From Hymenobacter sp. BT188 (GTDB taxonomy: Bacteria > Bacteroidota > Bacteroidia > Cytophagales > Hymenobacteraceae), in assembly GCF_014333585.1 (NCBI RefSeq), contig NZ_JACSCW010000007.1, positions 1 through 64,000 of the forward strand: DNA of 64,000 nucleotides. The letters are read 5' to 3'. Positions within the stretch are counted from its first letter, which is position 1. Every line of letters starts with the position of its first letter. The position numbers and the translations under genes were made by a program. Shown here one piece after another: positions 1-9,380 of the stretch. The notes under the pieces were generated by a model, which did not search any database, was not told where the DNA came from, and saw only the letters and a list, made by a program, of their open reading frames with translations.

Positions 1-3000
1 AAGACCACACTGTTGGTGGGCAGGGTGATAGCCTTATCCGCGCCCGCATTGGCCACCGGGGCCTGGTTGCCGGGGCTGGTACTGAGGCTGTAGACCTCGA
101 TGGCGCAGACCTGAGGATTATCTTTTCCGCCGTCACTGCCCAGGGCACTGAAGCTCAGGTTCAGGGTGCCGTCGGCTGCGGTCAGCGTGAAGCTCTCGCT
201 GATGGCCGTGAACTTGCCCCCCGTTTTCTGGAAGATGTCGTAGTTGTCGAGCACCTTCGTGCCTTCCAGGCTCACGTCGAACAGGCGCTGGCCCGCACTC
301 GTAAAGTAGAGTTCGGCGAAATGGAGCACCACGCGGTACTGCTGGCCGCTAGTTACCGGTAAGGCATAACTCATCACCGCGTTGGTGCCGTAGCGCTCAT
401 TTTGATACATGGCATCATCGCTGGTGCCGGCAATGGCGTTCACTACCCCATACGTGTTACCCGGGGTCGGCGAGAAGGCGTTGTCAGCGGCGAAGGTGCC
501 GATCGAGTTGGTTACCTGGCCCCCGCCCGCGTTGATACGATGCAGCGCCGTGGCCCCGTCCGGGGGCGGAGTGGCGGAAATTATCACCTTAAAAGTATCT
601 TCCACATACAAGCCGTCCGCGTCAGTAGCCCGAATCGTCAGGTCAGCAGCGCTCACAGCATCAGCAGCGTAAGTCAGAGTTAAAGTCAGACCACTGATTG
701 CAGTAGAAATGACATTGGGGTCAGCGTTTCCTGTAACGGATAGGGTTAGATTATCTACTCCAGCATTATCGGTGAAAACAGTAGCCAGATTTAGCTGAGT
801 TGGGGGGCTATTTTTGGGCACCGTGATATCGGCGATGGGCGTACTGATGGTAGGCGGAGAGGCCGTAGCACCATCGTTCACTCCTGACGCCCACTGCACT
901 AGTCGCTGGGCAAACAGCTTATTATCAACCTGGCTTAACTGGGTGCCCGCGCCGGCGTTCCAAAAGGCGTTGCGGTCAAAATAGCCAAGCACCCGGCCCT
1001 GGCCAACTTTTGCTGATGCAATAGCTGCGTCGGCGGGCGTCACCGCCCCATCCAAGCTATTGAGTTTGGAGCAGCAGGATGGCATATAAGCCAGAATCGT
1101 AGCCGGCGCACTAGTACGAATGGGGCTGGCTCCTTCGGCTTTAATCGTCAGACCCGTATCTTTATTAAAGTTATTGATGTAATGATCGATAGCCCACTGG
1201 GTTAAGCTAAAGGTACTGACCCCGTTATCCCGCAAGAACTGCATGCCAAATTGTTGGGTGAGGTCGTTGTCGCTCAAAGAGCCGGCGGTGCTATTAATAC
1301 CTCCGCTCTGCCACCCAAATGCAGCATCGGACCAGGCCACCAAGCCCCCACCCGCTTCTACCCAGGTAGCCACAGCGGCTTTTTCGGCGGCCGTAAACCG
1401 GCGATTATTGGAACCGAGAATCACTACTTTGTATTGGTTAAGCGTAGTAGCATCAAGGGTAATACTAGCATCCAGCGCTTCCGAAGTTATCATGCCAACT
1501 TCTTTCAGTGCCTGGTCGAACTGTGACATCCCCGTAGAGCCAGTGTCGGCCAATTTCATGTCTACCTCGCCGGGCGGGATGCTGCCGTAGAGATACAGGA
1601 CCTTGGCTCCGGGCCCAGTAACCGTCAGGGACACGGATAAGCTAGCATTGGGGTAGCCCGCTGCTTGGGCCGTAACAGTTGCCGTATAGGTGCCGGCTGC
1701 CAGACCCGTTGTGTTGGCCGTGAGCTTCACTTCGCTGCCTCCCAGCAAATCTATGCTGCCCGTCGCGGGGCTGACTGTGAGCCAAGTTGGTAGGGTGTTC
1801 GTAGCAATGGTATAAGAAGCGGAGCCGCTGAGTGCCCACAGTAAAACTTCCTTACTGGTGGTAGTACCCTGGTCCGCAGATAACTGGAGCTGCGTCGGCG
1901 CAAACCCTATTTTGTAGTTTGGCGTGCGGGGGAAAAAGCGCTTGCGTGCCGTGGTTTGGGGGTCTGTGCGCTGGTTGAGCGAGCCGTTTGAGACAAATAT
2001 CTCTTCCCCGATTAATTCCGCACTTGGACCAAATAGATTAACTGGCAAGGGTGTTTGCTCAGCCCAACTATCAGAGGCGGGGTCGTACGTGGTTATGGTG
2101 TTAAGAATCTGATCGGTGGGCATTACGCCGCCCACCAACGTTACTTTGCCATCGGCTACAAAGGTAGCCGCTTCGCTGTGGGAGCGGGCGTATGGCAGAT
2201 CTTTCAGATTGGTCCAGGTATCGGTGGCCGGGTCATAGACGTTTGCAAATTTTACGTCCTGATTGGGTCCGTCGTGGCCCACCTGCCCACCCAAGGCATA
2301 TATTTTTCCGGCTACGGTGGCGCTGGCAAAGTGGCACCGCGGCTGCGGCATGGGCGCCGCGTTGCTCCACCCAGCTGCCAGGTTGTCCAGGTTCAGAACG
2401 TAGTGGGCAGTAGAGCCCGTTTGGCGGTCGGGCATCATGCCTCCGAACGAGTGCAGCTTACGCCCGACGCGCACCAAGGCGTTGCCGCCACTTATGGCTG
2501 GTAGCTTAGGCCCACTACTCCAGGTGTTGGTGCCGACATCGTATATCTGCAGGGCGTCCGTATTCGGCTTTCCAGCTTCCAGACCAGTAAATCCACCGGC
2601 CACATACACCTTGTTGCCATCAACCGCAATGCCCGCGTGCGTTACCGGAATGGGCATATCGGCTAAATAGGTCCACGTATTGCTAGCCGGGTTATACGAC
2701 TCGCACTTGGCGGTAGTCGTGGCCGATGACGTATTGAAGCCCGAAAAAACCTGCATTTTGTTTCCGACCGAAACGCTGAACCCCACCCATTTTGGCGTGC
2801 CTGACGGCGCTAGGGTTACCCAATCCTGATTTTGCGTATCGGCCGTAACGTAAATAAAATCCCAGGTGGCGGTGAAGGGGGAAGCCCCGCGGGATGTAGC
2901 CATGATACCAACGGCATAAGCTTTGCCGTTTTGCAGGGCGTTGAAAAGAGGTCCGCTAACTTGAATAGGTGCCCCAAGGTTGGTGATTGCTCCCCCGTTA

Positions 3001-5435
3001 GCGGCGTACTTGGGTTGCACCACTCCCGTGGTGGGATTGACGGCGAAATAGAAGTCCAGGGTAGAACTGGGTAGACCGCCTGGCAGCGCGAACTGGGTAA
3101 CGGTAGGTACGCCGTCGTTTTCGTACACTACTTCCAGCCCGCCTACGCCCCCATTGGCAGTCAGCGCTATTTTCAAGTAATTATCCTGGTCGCCATTGCT
3201 GAGGTAGACCCCTTGCGACTGGAAGTTCTGAGGCGTTTGGTTGTTGAAGAAGGGTCCGAGCATGCGGCCCTGCACCGTGAATTGGGCTGCCGACGCTTTT
3301 ACGCCAAACTGAAAAGCGTTTTCCTGAGTGTTAAGGCTGCCTAAAGCATCGCCGGGTGTGACGTTCACGACAGAAAAGGCCCCCACGGCGCCCCCTGCAA
3401 TGAGGTTGTCTTCAAAAAACAAATCACTGTAAACGCTATCCTTATTACTCATCAGACCCGTGAAGCCAACCCCAAACAGGCCCGTACCGGGCGAGTTGTT
3501 GAATAAGTCGTATTTGATAGGCAAATTTGTTGTTAAACCATTCGTAGCGTCTAAAGGAAAGAAGTCAATGTTATCAGCAATTGCGTCGTTATCGTCGTCG
3601 ATATCATTCAAATCCGACACAAAGTCACCGTCCGCATCAGGGGGAACACTAGCCGCTGAGCAAGGCTGGGAAGCGTTATCAATCTCGTCAGCGTTAGTAT
3701 ACCGATCTTGGTCATCATCATTGCTGTCGTATTTGCCAGTGCAAACCAGAAAGTCCTGCGGCTCAAATACCGTGATGGCATTGGCCCCATACGTGACCGC
3801 CCACACTGAGCCCGGAAAGACGTCATTATCGCCCTGCGCAATGATATCCAACGGGGTGGAGCCGAAGCCGGAGGCAAACGGTAAGTCCTGATTTAGCTTG
3901 TTTTCGGGATTGAGTGGGTTAGTTACACCAGCACCATCGGCAGTGAGCGATATTTTAAATATGTTGCCATCAAAGCTGCAGGCAAGCAGAGTGCCTTGCA
4001 GTGCCCCGCCAAAGTTGGTAGCCGTATACTCCGCGGTGCCGTTAGTTGAGGCAATAAACGTTAATAAGGCCTTGCTCTTCGCGCTCCCCGGCATTTGGTA
4101 GTCACCCTCAATAGGATTAGCCGTTGCGACGGGCGGCCAATCGGTTGGTAAGGGCTGCGGGCTGGTTTTGCTGGTACGCCATACGCCCGCGGTGCCAGTA
4201 TGCGTGTAAAGCCCGGCGCCGGCAGGGTTGGCTCTGGTAGGAGTAGGATGGCCCCCATAGTAGCTGCCGGACGTATAGGTGCTGAGGTTACCGATGTAGT
4301 GGAGGTGATCCAGATTATTTACTGTTCCTTCGGTAGCGGAAGGGCTGGTGGAGCCCGGCTCACCGGTCACATAGTTATTGGTGACATTGGCCGTTCCCTC
4401 GTTCGCGGGGTAGCCGCCCCAACCTTGGTTGGCCCCGTTATCGATGGTATACATCCGCCGGTTCTTAGTAAGAACCAAGTCGTAGGGGTTACGGTAGCCG
4501 GGTGAGAATATTTGCACTGGGCCGCCGGGCACCAGTTTAGCTTGATTCAAGCCATCATTGCCGCCGAAAGGGTCGAAGGGATCCGAACCATCGGCGTTGT
4601 TTACCCGGTCCGGATCGTCTAAAGTCGGCAGATCGTATTTATAGGCCGTATTACCACTGCCCTTCGTGGGTAAGGCGTTGATGGCGCTAAGGTTAATAGA
4701 CAAAATGGCGGCCGACAGCGCGTATTCAGGCGTGTAAGCAAAGTTGGTGGAGGGGCTGCCGGCATTGGTATGACCGCCCTGCGCCAGGTACAATATGCCA
4801 GTTTGGTCATCTAGCTGCATTCCGTTGGAGGCATGGTTCTCTTCCGAGCGCGGTAGCCCGCGCACCAGATCCAGCTTGGTCCAGGTGCTGCCGCTGCGCG
4901 TGAGCTGGGAAATAATCCCCGAATTCGTGTCCAGGTTTAAATCCCCATCGGGGCCGCCAATACGACTGTCGCTGGAGGTGACATAGACAATAGGAGTAGA
5001 CGCAGTGCCCTTAACCAGAATGCCGGTTACTTGCCGGATATTGACGCCACTGTTTAGGCTCCCATTGTCATTGTGATTAGGAATTTGATTAATCAGACTG
5101 ATTGTTTCCGTGGCCGTAACGGAATAGTCATTCGCGGCGTTTCTATTTATCGTCAGGACCTTAATTAGCCCGTTCTGCTGAGAAACGTACAGACGCCCAT
5201 CTGGCCCAAACTGTAAGGAGGTTGGGTTAGTAAGAGAAATGCCTTTCAAACCGCTAGGAGAAAAGTTGTATTGGGCATTTGCCAGCATAGCGCCACTTAT
5301 ATCTATGGGCGGCAGTTTCGCTTTCTTTTTTCTCTTACGCTCAATAGGCTCATCATTCTTGGTTTGAGCTATAGAGGGCACAGAATCAACACTAAATATT
5401 AGTATGAGAAACGGAATCCAAATAAGGTATCTCAT
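1..5435 (-). CDS. Giant exported surface protein (sugar-dehydrogenase-like propeller, Kelch, malectin, PKD-like), 3' end outside window
   Basis: An uninterrupted reading frame of 1,811 codons runs off the left edge, so the C-terminus is missing. Residues 1-24 are a hydrophobic signal peptide ending near SIAQ. Residues about 50-530 resemble a soluble sugar (PQQ/sorbosone) dehydrogenase beta-propeller. An Asp-rich, calcium-binding-like stretch follows at about 565-630, Kelch-type repeats at about 880-1145, an Ig-like segment at about 1185-1265, a ThuA/DUF4350-like segment at about 1280-1510, a cadherin-like segment, a malectin-like domain at about 1625-1783, and the start of a PKD-like domain (PVANAGADK). 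The design suggests a carbohydrate-binding cell-surface or secreted protein. A type IX secretion tail is likely but cannot be seen. Start chosen at 5435; an in-frame ATG at 5474 would add 13 residues. Domain limits are estimates by eye. Confidence 0.85.
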   Translation of the reverse strand, partial: MRYLIWIPFLILIFSVDSVPSIAQTKNDEPIERKRKKKAKLPPIDISGAMLANAQYNFSPSGLKGISLTNPTSLQFGPDGRLYVSQQNGLIKVLTINRNAANDYSVTATETISLINQIPNHNDNGSLNSGVNIRQVTGILVKGTASTPIVYVTSSDSRIGGPDGDLNLDTNSGIISQLTRSGSTWTKLDLVRGLPRSEENHASNGMQLDDQTGILYLAQGGHTNAGSPSTNFAYTPEYALSAAILSINLSAINALPTKGSGNTAYKYDLPTLDDPDRVNNADGSDPFDPFGGNDGLNQAKLVPGGPVQIFSPGYRNPYDLVLTKNRRMYTIDNGANQGWGGYPANEGTANVTNNYVTGEPGSTSPSATEGTVNNLDHLHYIGNLSTYTSGSYYGGHPTPTRANPAGAGLYTHTGTAGVWRTSKTSPQPLPTDWPPVATANPIEGDYQMPGSAKSKALLTFIASTNGTAEYTATNFGGALQGTLLACSFDGNIFKISLTADGAGVTNPLNPENKLNQDLPFASGFGSTPLDIIAQGDNDVFPGSVWAVTYGANAITVFEPQDFLVCTGKYDSNDDDQDRYTNADEIDNASQPCSAASVPPDADGDFVSDLNDIDDDNDAIADNIDFFPLDATNGLTTNLPIKYDLFNNSPGTGLFGVGFTGLMSNKDSVYSDLFFEDNLIAGGAVGAFSVVNVTPGDALGSLNTQENAFQFGVKASAAQFTVQGRMLGPFFNNQTPQNFQSQGVYLSNGDQDNYLKIALTANGGVGGLEVVYENDGVPTVTQFALPGGLPSSTLDFYFAVNPTTGVVQPKYAANGGAITNLGAPIQVSGPLFNALQNGKAYAVGIMATSRGASPFTATWDFIYVTADTQNQDWVTLAPSGTPKWVGFSVSVGNKMQVFSGFNTSSATTTAKCESYNPASNTWTYLADMPIPVTHAGIAVDGNKVYVAGGFTGLEAGKPNTDALQIYDVGTNTWSSGPKLPAISGGNALVRVGRKLHSFGGMMPDRQTGSTAHYVLNLDNLAAGWSNAAPMPQPRCHFASATVAGKIYALGGQVGHDGPNQDVKFANVYDPATDTWTNLKDLPYARSHSEAATFVADGKVTLVGGVMPTDQILNTITTYDPASDSWAEQTPLPVNLFGPSAELIGEEIFVSNGSLNQRTDPQTTARKRFFPRTPNYKIGFAPTQLQLSADQGTTTSKEVLLWALSGSASYTIATNTLPTWLTVSPATGSIDLLGGSEVKLTANTTGLAAGTYTATVTAQAAGYPNASLSVSLTVTGPGAKVLYLYGSIPPGEVDMKLADTGSTGMSQFDQALKEVGMITSEALDASITLDATTLNQYKVVILGSNNRRFTAAEKAAVATWVEAGGGLVAWSDAAFGWQSGGINSTAGSLSDNDLTQQFGMQFLRDNGVSTFSLTQWAIDHYINNFNKDTGLTIKAEGASPIRTSAPATILAYMPSCCSKLNSLDGAVTPADAAIASAKVGQGRVLGYFDRNAFWNAGAGTQLSQVDNKLFAQRLVQWASGVNDGATASPPTISTPIADITVPKNSPPTQLNLATVFTDNAGVDNLTLSVTGNADPNVISTAISGLTLTLTYAADAVSAADLTIRATDADGLYVEDTFKVIISATPPPDGATALHRINAGGGQVTNSIGTFAADNAFSPTPGNTYGVVNAIAGTSDDAMYQNERYGTNAVMSYALPVTSGQQYRVVLHFAELYFTSAGQRLFDVSLEGTKVLDNYDIFQKTGGKFTAISESFTLTAADGTLNLSFSALGSDGGKDNPQVCAIEVYSLSTSPGNQAPVANAGADKAITLPTNSVV

Positions 5436-5669
5436 TGCGAGAAACCCTTTGATGTAGTAGCGTTGCCAATTCATGATAAGGAATTTGTCTATAGTGAGTG
5501 ACTGAAGTAATTAAATACCTTCTACTGGGGGAATAGAAGGGGAACTAGCTGATTATAGTACCAACTAGAGAGGTCAGAGTGCGGTATTGTACATGGCACA
5601 CCGATAGCAAAAAGATCATGTAGCGTATAGTTAGGGGCTTGTGTGAACGCTTTTCAGGCAGTGATACGG

Positions 5670-5712
5670 GCCTGTAATATATATAATATAATATATTGTA
5701 TATATTACAGGC
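5670..5712. repeat. AT-rich 43-bp near-perfect palindrome
   Basis: Arms of 14 bases (GCCTGTAATATATA and its complement) enclose an AT-only core that is itself nearly self-complementary, so almost the whole 43 bases can fold into one hairpin. It lies between two minus-strand genes, downstream of the sugar transferase and about 200 bases upstream of the surface protein. There is no strong T-run on the minus-strand side, so it may be an operator or cruciform rather than a simple terminator. Confidence 0.6.
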
Positions 5713-5813
5713 TATTTTACTCCTTTTCAAATATGCTTTAGCGCGATTAGGCGAGGCCCAGTGGTCAACGGTCAGCTAGTGAGTATTTAGCACGCTATAA
5801 GCTTAAAGCAGAA

Positions 5814-6488
5814 TCAGTAAGCGTTGGGCTGCCGGGTCAGCCATAGGCCTAACGTGCGGCATATAATGCGTATATCCAGGGCTAAGGACCAATTTTGCAG
5901 GTACCATAAGTCAGCGTGCACTCGTCTTTGCATAGCTACTAATTCCCTAGTTGCCCCTCTGTAACCGTTAACTTGAGCCCAGCCAGTAATGCCAGGGCTC
6001 ACGCAATGACGAAGCATAAAATTGTCAATGGCTTGGGCGTACACTTCCGTGTGAAGCAGCATATGGGGCCGAGGACCCACCACCGACATCTCCCCCCACA
6101 AGACGTTGATAAACTGGGGCAACTCGTCTAAGTTGTTTCGGCGCATAAACGCTCCAACCCTGGTCACACGTGAGTCATCCTGACAAGCTTGCTTGAGATC
6201 AGCCTCACTATTCGGACGCATGCTGCGGAACTTAAGGCAATAAAAAGGCTGACCATTGTAGCCTGTGCGCAATTGCCTGAACAGGATGGGCCCGCGCGAC
6301 TCCAAGCGAATCAGTAGCGCTAAAAGCGGACCTAGCCAGCTCAACACTAGCACAATGGCTACCAAGGCAACTACTACATCAAAGGGCCGCTTTAAGCGGG
6401 AAGAAACGTTTACTAATACATAAGGCTTAGGATCGCTTGAGTGAACCTTGGCTGCTCGGGGGGGGGATGAAGTAAAGAGGTGTAACAT
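5814..6488 (-). CDS. Bacterial sugar transferase (undecaprenyl-phosphate glycosylphosphotransferase, short form)
   Basis: A 224-residue protein that should transfer a sugar-1-phosphate from a nucleotide sugar to undecaprenyl phosphate, the first step of exopolysaccharide or O-antigen repeat assembly at the inner membrane. It shows the family hallmarks: a basic KRPFDVV entry, one hydrophobic segment (about residues 35-60), LESRGPILFRQLRTG, FYCLKFRSM, LDELPQFINVL, VVGPRPHML and PGITGWAQVNGYRG. It lacks the N-terminal multi-helix and Rossmann parts of the long WcaJ type, which is normal for PglC/WbaP-core-like forms. Two paralogues lie at 19447 and 20587. The gene stands alone on the minus strand, upstream of the divergent polysaccharide block. 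Which sugar it transfers cannot be told. Confidence 0.93.
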   Translation of the reverse strand: MLHLFTSSPPRAAKVHSSDPKPYVLVNVSSRLKRPFDVVVALVAIVLVLSWLGPLLALLIRLESRGPILFRQLRTGYNGQPFYCLKFRSMRPNSEADLKQACQDDSRVTRVGAFMRRNNLDELPQFINVLWGEMSVVGPRPHMLLHTEVYAQAIDNFMLRHCVSPGITGWAQVNGYRGATRELVAMQRRVHADLWYLQNWSLALDIRIICRTLGLWLTRQPNAY

Positions 6489-7028
6489 AGCCTATACCTA
6501 GTTGAAAAAGTTATCTGCTTCTTAATACATCTGTTATTCAGGACTTCATATGGATTTTGCTTGGGCAATCTTTCGGTACTTCTCAAATATTATTTATAAA
6601 TATACTTGTTTTAAAAATTTATCATAGCCATTTAGTTAAAAAATTTATACACATATTTATACACCAAGGCTTTATAGTAGAGCTTTATAGTAGAGCTTTT
6701 TGGCTGAAATTCACCGATTGCATTCTAGATTCTAACACCTCATATGAGATATAATAATATTAACAATAAATGGTTTTTAATCAGTAAAGTGTTGAGAGGA
6801 GATGCAGTTATACATTCAGAAATATCTATACAAAACGAGAATGCAGGATGCTGATCAGGGCACTCAGGGCCTAGAAAGCTTACTATTGTCGGGGTTTTAG
6901 TAGTAAGAGGCCTATCAATCTTCTTACCCCTACTGTACTGCAAGCGCGAGAACCACTATGCACTTTGCTACGCGATTTAAATCGCACACGGAATAAGCGA
7001 ACTTGTCTGTATGAATCGTGATATGGCA
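6489..7028. other. AT-rich intergenic region, no gene seen
   Basis: About 540 bases of markedly AT-rich DNA with runs of A and T between the sugar transferase and the Rep fragment. The short open frames here have low-complexity translations and resemble nothing. It contains the imperfect tandem duplication TTTATAGTAGAGC near 6671-6697. Confidence 0.5.
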
Positions 7029-7445
7029 CTAGTGCTGCTTATTGCCGGCCTCAAAATCGCGCAGCAGCGGGTGGCTGACTTTCATGAGCTTGGCAATGCG
7101 GGCCTCGTCGTCGCCCATAAAGTCGAGCACGTGCTGAATCTGGGCCGCCGTCATTTTCAGCTTCTGCAGGCGGGTGACAATGCGCTGCTGCAGGGTGGGC
7201 AGCTCGGCCGCTAGGGCCAGACTCATCTGCTTTTCCCCGGGCCGGGCTTTGCTGCTGGTTCGCGCGGCCGGCCCGGGCCAGCCCTCCTCCCCGAGCTGAG
7301 CCAGGGGCTTGGGGATGGTAAAGCGCACGCCCTTGACCTTTTTACCTTCCTTCAGGGGCTGGTAGACCACCACCCAGCCCAGGGAGTGCAGCTCCCGCAG
7401 CGCGGGCTCGAGCACGTAGCGCTTAAAGTTTGATTTCAAACCATG
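7029..7445 (-). pseudogene. C-terminal fragment of a Rep_3 (RepB-type) plasmid replication initiator
   Basis: A frame of about 138 codons with no good start: an in-frame TAG lies just upstream at 7446-7448. It begins inside what reads as the second winged helix of a Rep_3 initiator (FKRYVLEPALRELHSLGW, then a strand of the form VKGVRFTIPK). A charged linker and a helical C-terminal tail ending MGDDEARIAKLMKVSHPL follow. Intact Rep_3 proteins are usually about 250-400 residues, so the N-terminal DNA-binding half is gone. The segment is GC-rich inside AT-rich surroundings, which suggests that a recombination event cut the gene. Family assignment is from pattern recognition and should be checked by profile search. 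Confidence 0.65.
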
Positions 7446-7661
7446 CTAATAGTTGACGAGAGATCAATATATTGAATGCCAGTATGTAAGCCGCTGACCA
7501 CCTTACACAGAGTCCAGCAACTCCAATGAAATGGTGTCAATTACCTCCTGAGGGAAATATACTATGGGTAGACGTGCCCACGCAGCCTACTTTCTGCGTT
7601 TTGCCATAAAATCAGCTGCCGTCAAAATGCTAGCAGCCTTAGAACAGAATACGGAATAATT

Positions 7662-7706
7662 GAGGCAATCTGCTGAGGCTATAGGGTAGCCTTAGCAGAT
7701 TGCCTC
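7662..7706 (-). terminator. 20-bp stem-loop, probable terminator of the decayed gene at 7720-7917
   Basis: Arms at 7662-7681 and 7687-7706 (GAGGCAATCTGCTGAGGCTA and its complement with one G-T type mismatch) are separated by five bases. The hairpin sits 13 bases past the stop codon of the minus-strand fragment at 7720-7917. The following T-run is weak, so a bidirectional or imperfect terminator is likely. Confidence 0.6.
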
Positions 7707-7719
7707 GCTCTGCTAGTTT

Positions 7720-7917
7720 TCACCTTGGATCAAACAGGTAATTAGTCATTCCTTTGATTGCCTTATACACTAATGGAGGCAGAAAAATCATGACAATAAC
7801 CGGCATGGCCAGGTATAGTAGCCCATACGCGCTCAGTGGTTGAAGCCTGTCGTACCCCACAGGTAGTACCATCAACCAGTAAACACGAGAAGTGAGTCCT
7901 GTAACTGATAATTGGAT
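7720..7917 (-). pseudogene. C-terminal remnant of a polytopic membrane protein
   Basis: A 65-codon open frame with no start codon, bounded upstream by TAA. It encodes a hydrophobic tail with one clear membrane segment (LLYLAMPVIVMIFLPPLVY) followed by a short soluble end, NYLFDPR. This resembles the last helix and tail of a membrane acyltransferase or polysaccharide membrane enzyme, but the fragment is too short to name. The strong hairpin just past its stop supports a once-functional gene. It is inferred to be a relic of the rearranged polysaccharide block. Confidence 0.4.
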
Positions 7918-8215
7918 TTAATTTATATAGACTATTGCTTATTACCTATCTTATTATATTTTTTGATAATAAAGTTATTTATATTGCAATTAACTCTTAC
8001 ATTAGACCAACGTGTTTTGCCTATAAGTGTATGCGCTGAAAGATCAAATCCTCTATATGGAGTTGGTGCTAGCATCGGTGAATAGAATAGCGAAGTAGTG
8101 GTTACCTCTATTCTACTTCACTCTATTTACTTATCCACTATTAAGATTCTTCAGCTAAAAATTGTCGAATAAGACAATTCTTAAAGGTCGGACCAACATA
8201 TTGTTTCTTATACTT

Positions 8216-9211
8216 ATGCCTGCACCGTTGATATCCGTAATTCTGCCAGTTTATAATCAAGAGCCTTACTTGGCTCAAACTATTGAAAGTATTCTAGCCC
8301 AATCGTACCCAAATTTCGAGTTACTACTTCATGACGACGGATCCACAGATGGTTCAGCTCATCTAATTCGCCACTATGCCGCTTTGGACCCGCGGATCCA
8401 CGCCAGCTTCGCCCCCAATGCTGGCAAGTGCGCTACTACTAATCTTTTAGTTAGTCAGGCACGCGGCTATTGGTGCGCCTTCCTAGACGCCGATGATGTG
8501 ATGCTACCTGAGCGTTTAGCTCGTCAGGTAGTTTATCATCAAACTCAGCTCAATGTAGATGCAACCAGTTGCCATTGTCATTACATCGATGAACTAGGGC
8601 AATACCTAGGCACCCAGCGTTACCCAGGCTTGCGCACAGTACAGGAAGGTCGTCAAGCAATGGCTAATGGCCAACTCGTTCATTGTGCCTTTACAGGACT
8701 AATGGTTAGCAGGCACGCCTTTATGGAAAGCGGCGGCTTACGCAACCAATTTTGGCCCTGTGAAGATTTGGAGTTTTGCAACCGGTTGCTTGAGCAAGGT
8801 TTCTCGTTAGTGATCATACAAGAGGTGCTAGTACTCTATCGTATCCACGCTGCTTCTGTTACCATGCGCAAGCCCTTGCACGTGTTCGATATGGCTGAGT
8901 ATAGCACCCGTTGCTTAGCGCTACGACGAGCGGGAGAGGCAGAGCTAACGGTCGATGAGTTTATGGCTGAGCGCCAACGCAGTCCATGGTGGGTGAAGGT
9001 CAACCGACAGCGCTACGGTTATTCGGTTATATTTTACCGGCAAGCTAACTTCTACTTGCATAAAAAGGACTATTTGCACTTTGGCTGGCTTTTAACAAAA
9101 GCGCTTTTACTCTCGCCAGCCTATGGGTTGGCTACTGTTCGTAAAAGGTTAGCCCAGCACTTTTCCTCTTCTACACCCCTTTCTCCTTCAAGTGGCATTC
9201 CAACAAATTAA
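8216..9211 (+). CDS. Glycosyltransferase family 2
   Basis: A 331-residue GT-A glycosyltransferase that should add a sugar from a nucleotide donor to a growing lipid-linked oligosaccharide on the cytoplasmic face. The N-terminus PLISVILPVYNQEPYL is the classical GT2 start. DDGSTDGS and FLDADDV supply the donor and metal-binding acidic residues, and CEDLEFCNRLLEQG carries the ED pair expected near the catalytic base. The ATG at 8216 is chosen because it places the GT2 first strand at residues 5-11; an upstream in-frame TTG at 8162 would add 18 residues of no similarity. The first gene of the + strand polysaccharide block. Donor and acceptor are unknown. Confidence 0.92.
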   Translation: MPAPLISVILPVYNQEPYLAQTIESILAQSYPNFELLLHDDGSTDGSAHLIRHYAALDPRIHASFAPNAGKCATTNLLVSQARGYWCAFLDADDVMLPERLARQVVYHQTQLNVDATSCHCHYIDELGQYLGTQRYPGLRTVQEGRQAMANGQLVHCAFTGLMVSRHAFMESGGLRNQFWPCEDLEFCNRLLEQGFSLVIIQEVLVLYRIHAASVTMRKPLHVFDMAEYSTRCLALRRAGEAELTVDEFMAERQRSPWWVKVNRQRYGYSVIFYRQANFYLHKKDYLHFGWLLTKALLLSPAYGLATVRKRLAQHFSSSTPLSPSSGIPTN

Positions 9212-9380
9212 TCTACCAGGCTAGAAAGTGACCCATATAAATTAAGTGTTGAAGTTTGATCAATATTAGGAAGTTAATTATTGCTTGGCTGAAAAATGAG
9301 GTTATAATTTTCCTTTCGCCTATTCATTAGTCTGTTCAGAAAGTTAATCTAATACGAGCCAACGCAAATAATAAATAGCA

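Noticed and set aside
8073..8135. Imperfect inverted repeat upstream of the GT2 gene
   Set aside because: The arms contain several mismatches and shifts; not clear enough to call a terminator or operator.
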